This document shows, piece by piece, positions 60,916-64,000 of a stretch of DNA of 64,000 nt. The translations under genes were made by a program, and so were the position numbers. Within the stretch, counting starts at the first letter, position 1. Each line of letters starts with the position of its first letter. The DNA lies in contig SVQO01000010.1 of NCBI GenBank assembly GCA_015065325.1, forward strand, positions 1-64,000, in the 5' to 3' direction. The notes beneath the pieces were generated by a model. That model ran no database searches, was not told the DNA's origin, and saw nothing but the letters and a program-made list of their open reading frames with translations. The stretch is from Oscillospiraceae bacterium (GTDB lineage: Bacteria > Bacillota > Clostridia > Oscillospirales > SIG627).

Positions 60916-62262
60916 TTAATAAACCAGAGTGACGCTTCCGTCCTCATTATACAAAACGCCTTCTTTTTCAAAGGAAAGTGCATCCTTCACCTTGAAAAAT
61001 TCCTCTTTGGAGGCGTAGGGCACGATCTTTTCCGCAAGAACCTTTTTGGCAAAGGCGGCATCGTCGCAAAGCAGAACCTTCAGAACACCGCCCATGATCT
61101 TCGCGGCGGTCACACAGGAAAGCTCGGGATCGGAAATGGCGTAATCGGCACCGTGGCACAGTCCCGAAGCACCGCCGATCATCGGATGGACCGCGGGCAT
61201 CACGCAAGAGATATCTCCCATATCCGTACAGCCCGAGGAAGTGCCTTCGGTGAAATTCATCTCGTCCTCAGAGAAAAATTCCAGTCCCACCCGATAAAAG
61301 GCGTCACGCAAATTTTTATCGTTGTAGCGAGGAGCGGCACCGGGAATATCCTCCAGCTTTACCCGACAGCCCATAGCGGCGGCACATCCTGCATAGGCGC
61401 GGTTGATCTTATGGCTGATTTCGGCAACGGTATCGTAATTGACACCGCGCACCGTATTTTCGATCACCACCTCGTCGGGGATGGCATTGACCACGTTACC
61501 GCCCTTGGTAATGATGGGGTGCATACGGATAACGTCCTTTTCCTGAAAGGTCTCGCGGAGCGCGTTCGCCGCGGCAAGTGCATTGGTCGCGGCATAGAGG
61601 GCGTTGATCCCCTTGTGGGGAGCGCCGCCCGCGTGGGCAGATTTTCCGATAAAGGTTGCTTTTTTGCGCACGTTGCCGACGGAGCCGCGTGAGATATTCA
61701 TTTTGGAGGTAATAGCGGAGGAGGAGTGCATCATCATTGCCATATCCACACCGTCCAACAAACCGCGATACAATACCTCCGGCTTGCCCGCGAAATAACG
61801 GACTTTCCCTTTTCTGCGAAGCTCCTCGCGATAGGCGGCGTCGATCCCTTCCTCGGCAGGAACGGCAAACAGGCGGATAGAGCCGCAAAGCTCCTCCAAA
61901 ACTGCCTTTTCCTTCAAAGCGGCGGCCACTCCCAAAAGAATGGCACACTGGCAGTCGTGCCCGCAAGCGTGGGCAGCGCCCGTTTCGGGGTCGGCTTCGG
62001 GATGAGCGGGACAAGGAAGCGCGTCCAGCTCACCGAACACCACGATCTTAGGGCCGGGTCTTCCCGTATCCACGTCGGTATAAAAGCCGGGAATGTCGCC
62101 AAGCTCTGTAACCGTATATCCCAATTCTTCGAAACGCGCTTTCAGATACCCATGGGTCTTCCACTCGCGAAAGCCCAGCTCCGGCATCCCGTGAAGGGCT
62201 GCCTGCGTGGCGAGAACGGTTTCCTTTGCCGCATCAACGGCGGCAAATATCTTCCGATACAT
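60916..62262 (-). CDS. M20 family amidohydrolase, array copy 2 (class B, divergent loop)
   Basis: 448-aa enzyme, class B loop DALPCPAHPEADPETGAAHACGH. Metal-site motifs HACGHDCQ, VPAEEGID, MMMH and GLCHGAD are intact, and the HACGHD form is closest to classical M20D enzymes. The active-site loop is unlike the others: SSAITSKMNISRGSVG replaces the CPKGSNG-type segment, losing its cysteine. This predicts altered substrate choice. GGAGGAACG precedes the ATG. Confidence 0.92.
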   Translation of the reverse strand: MYRKIFAAVDAAKETVLATQAALHGMPELGFREWKTHGYLKARFEELGYTVTELGDIPGFYTDVDTGRPGPKIVVFGELDALPCPAHPEADPETGAAHACGHDCQCAILLGVAAALKEKAVLEELCGSIRLFAVPAEEGIDAAYREELRRKGKVRYFAGKPEVLYRGLLDGVDMAMMMHSSSAITSKMNISRGSVGNVRKKATFIGKSAHAGGAPHKGINALYAATNALAAANALRETFQEKDVIRMHPIITKGGNVVNAIPDEVVIENTVRGVNYDTVAEISHKINRAYAGCAAAMGCRVKLEDIPGAAPRYNDKNLRDAFYRVGLEFFSEDEMNFTEGTSSGCTDMGDISCVMPAVHPMIGGASGLCHGADYAISDPELSCVTAAKIMGGVLKVLLCDDAAFAKKVLAEKIVPYASKEEFFKVKDALSFEKEGVLYNEDGSVTLVY

Positions 62263-62276
62263 ATCGTTCCTCCCGA

Positions 62277-63626
62277 TTAATAGCGAAGAGTCACGGTGCC
62301 GTCCTCGTTGTAAAGGACGCCGTCTCCCTCGTAGCTGAGTTCGGCAACGGACTCAAAAAATTTCTCTACGGAATCAAAGGGGACGTAGGCCTGCTCAATG
62401 ATCTTTTTGGCATAGGCACCGTTGTCGGAAAGGAGAAGATTGGCAACGCCTACCTGCACCTTAGCCCCGGTCAGGCATGCCTTTTCTGCATCCACAACGT
62501 AGTAGGAGGCGGAGTGAGAAGTCCCCTTCGTGCCTCCCACGTAGGGGTGAACGGTGGGCATCACGCAGGAGATATCGCCCATATCGCTGCATCCCGCGCC
62601 CCACGCCTTATCAAAATTCAGATCTTCCTCGGGGAAGAAATTTTTGGCCACTTCGTGGAACGCCAAGCGGAAATTCTTATCGTTGATACGGGGCGCGTGG
62701 TTGTACTGATCCTCGAAATACACACGGCACCCCAGCGTAGCTGCGGCGCCTGCATAAGCACGGTTGATCTTCTTGCTCACTTCACGGATGGCGGAAAAAT
62801 CCGCACCGCGGACATAGCTTTCGCTGATTACCTCGTCGGGAATGGCGTTGACTACGTTTCCTCCCTTGCTAAGGATGGGATGAAAGCGAATATAGTCCTT
62901 TTCCCGGAAGGTTTCTCTCAGAGCGTTTGCCGCAGAGAGGGCAGTGGTAGCCGCATAAAGGGCATTGAGTCCCTTGTGAGGAGAACCGCCGGCATGGGCA
63001 GATTTACCGATAAAGGTCGCGCGCTTTAAAACGTTTCCGTTGGTACCGGAGGGACAAGCCATACCGGGGGTATCGGAGGCGTGCACCATCATTGCCAGAT
63101 CCACTCCCTCCAAATAGCCGCGGGCAAGATATTCCATTTTTCCGCTAAAAAACTTGATCACGCCCTTTGCTCTGAGCTCACGGCGGAAGCCGATCTCAAT
63201 GCCCTCCTCCGCAGGAACGGCAAACAAACGGATGGAGCCGCACATACCGTCCAAGGCACCGGGTGCCTTCAAAGCAATGGCAATTGCCAGAAGTGCGACG
63301 CTTTGCAGATGGTGACCGCAAGCGTGTACGGCGCCCGTCTCGGGATCACATTCGGGATGGGAGGGAATGATCAAAGAATCCATCTCGCCGAAAATACCAA
63401 GCTTGGGACCGGGGCGACCGGTATCGATATCCACGTAGAATCCGGGAATATCCCCTGCTTCGATCACCCGGTAACCGAATTTTTCATACAATGCCTTCAG
63501 ATAGGCGTGAGTCTTCCATTCACGATAGCCGGGCTCGGGATTTTTCCAGAGATACCGCTCCGCCTCCAGAAGAAGCTCCTTATGAGCATCGATCTGCTTG
63601 CTGTATTTTTCGTAGCGCTGTTCCAT
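62277..63626 (-). CDS. M20 family amidohydrolase, array copy 1 (first transcribed, mosaic)
   Basis: 449-aa enzyme. The N-terminal third is class A (KNPEPGYREWKTHAYL, DSLIIPSHPECD) but the middle and C-terminal parts look like class B (IRLFAVPAEEG, FFSGK, KRATFIGKSAHAGG). Ligand motifs are HACGHHLQ, VPAEEG, MMVH and GTSHSAS. The active-site loop is MACPSGTNG. It starts 3 bases after the DUF2156 stop, so the two are almost surely co-transcribed. The promoter lies beyond the window edge. Confidence 0.92.
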   Translation of the reverse strand: MEQRYEKYSKQIDAHKELLLEAERYLWKNPEPGYREWKTHAYLKALYEKFGYRVIEAGDIPGFYVDIDTGRPGPKLGIFGEMDSLIIPSHPECDPETGAVHACGHHLQSVALLAIAIALKAPGALDGMCGSIRLFAVPAEEGIEIGFRRELRAKGVIKFFSGKMEYLARGYLEGVDLAMMVHASDTPGMACPSGTNGNVLKRATFIGKSAHAGGSPHKGLNALYAATTALSAANALRETFREKDYIRFHPILSKGGNVVNAIPDEVISESYVRGADFSAIREVSKKINRAYAGAAATLGCRVYFEDQYNHAPRINDKNFRLAFHEVAKNFFPEEDLNFDKAWGAGCSDMGDISCVMPTVHPYVGGTKGTSHSASYYVVDAEKACLTGAKVQVGVANLLLSDNGAYAKKIIEQAYVPFDSVEKFFESVAELSYEGDGVLYNEDGTVTLRY

Positions 63627-63629
63627 AAT

Positions 63630-64000
63630 TTACCCTCTTTCAACAACGTATTTTTCAAGGAGTGCGTGGGGGTGATAAGACTCCTTTGCATAACGAAGCC
63701 CGGGATCCCCCACGTCTTCCTCACGGTTAACAAATTCCGCCGAGCCTGCAAAATGACTCACAAATTCCGACGCCATCATCTGATAGGAGCCGCGGACGGT
63801 GCGATCCGCCTTTTCAATATGAACAAACAGAGTATCCCCCACGTGCTCTCCAAAGGAAAAGGCACAGAGCTTTCCTTCCGCACGGATCAGTCCTCCCACG
63901 AAACCGTAGAGATCGCGTTTTTCCAGAACCTCGCGGACTGCCTCAACCTCCTGACGGAAATACTCGGAATCCTTTTGATTTTCCCGACAATAGATACGGA
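63630..64000 (-). CDS. DUF2156 (phosphatidylglycerol lysyltransferase C-domain-like) protein, partial
   Basis: The reading frame is open to the window edge; 123 C-terminal residues are visible. The track's start at 63899 is internal. Signatures of the GNAT-like DUF2156/LPG_synthase_C fold are FVGGLIRAEGKLCAFSFGEH, LFVHIEKADRTVRGSYQMM and REEDVGDPGLRYAKESYHP. Members transfer amino acids from aminoacyl-tRNA to lipids or other acceptors; many stand-alone forms are uncharacterised. Whether this one has a membrane domain is hidden by the window edge. Its stop is 3 bases from the first M20 gene. Confidence 0.85.
   Translation of the reverse strand, partial: RIYCRENQKDSEYFRQEVEAVREVLEKRDLYGFVGGLIRAEGKLCAFSFGEHVGDTLFVHIEKADRTVRGSYQMMASEFVSHFAGSAEFVNREEDVGDPGLRYAKESYHPHALLEKYVVERG

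Noticed and set aside
59560-61692. 710-aa plus-strand ORF across the M20 array
   Set aside because: Shadow of two M20 genes; composition is not protein-like, and similar antisense ORFs recur over each paralogue because the codon pattern repeats.

Overview
The window looks like a chromosomal segment of a low-to-mid GC Gram-positive of class Clostridia, probably a gut-type spore former or recent descendant of one. The evidence is the Firmicutes order of the division and cell-wall (dcw) cluster, the yqfC-yqfD-phoH-ybeY-era-recO run, YlbJ-like and SleB-like sporulation-family proteins, HPr with a seryl-phosphorylation site, MutS2, and strong AGGAGG ribosome sites with sigma-A promoters of 17-bp spacing. 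I see no phage, insertion sequence, CRISPR array, tRNA or rRNA. Gene-free gaps are all shorter than about 260 bases.

Layout, left to right (most genes lie on the minus strand, so transcription runs right to left). 1-2.3 kb: tail of an unidentified plus-strand gene, then an LTA-synthase-family phosphoglycerol transferase. 2.3-15.2 kb: a dcw cluster read mraZ-rsmH-ftsL-pbp(ftsI/spoVD)-murE-murF-mraY-ftsW-murG-ftsQ-ftsZ. It has a recognisable promoter and a row of 10-bp MraZ-type boxes at its head, and an intrinsic terminator after ftsZ. murD is missing from its usual place. 15.2-37.2 kb: housekeeping blocks: coaD-rsmD-uvrC, ptsH, cinA, cysS, pgsA-rimO-recX-prs, recA, prmC-yqhQ-lipoprotein-hemW-lepA-smpB-rmuC-mltG-CPBP protease-DJ-1-tmk. 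37.3-39.1 kb: two plus-strand genes, a flavodoxin-fold oxidoreductase and an AI-2E family permease. 39.2-41.1 kb: rpsF-ssb-rpsR-secG-rpmB, with a consensus promoter and a structured leader. 41.1-49.1 kb: a SleB-type hydrolase, mutS2, recO, era, ybeY, phoH, yqfD, yqfC. 49.2-50.4 kb: a YlbJ-like membrane protein and a small cysteine-rich protein.

50.4-55.4 kb is more accessory: malic enzyme with a palindrome across its promoter, an AraC regulator divergent from a short-chain dehydrogenase, and a membrane-anchored GH25 lysozyme divergent from a UPF0735-type ACT-domain protein.

55.4-64 kb holds the most unusual feature: six intact, head-to-tail paralogous M20 (AbgB/hippuricase-like) amidohydrolases in one apparent operon, preceded by the C-terminal part of a DUF2156 (lysyl-phosphatidylglycerol-synthase C-domain-like) protein cut by the window edge. 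The six fall into two sequence classes with one mosaic member. All keep the predicted metal ligands, which suggests a diversified set of amide hydrolases rather than decaying duplicates. The substrate is unknown; a link between aminoacyl transfer (DUF2156) and amide hydrolysis (M20) is my inference.
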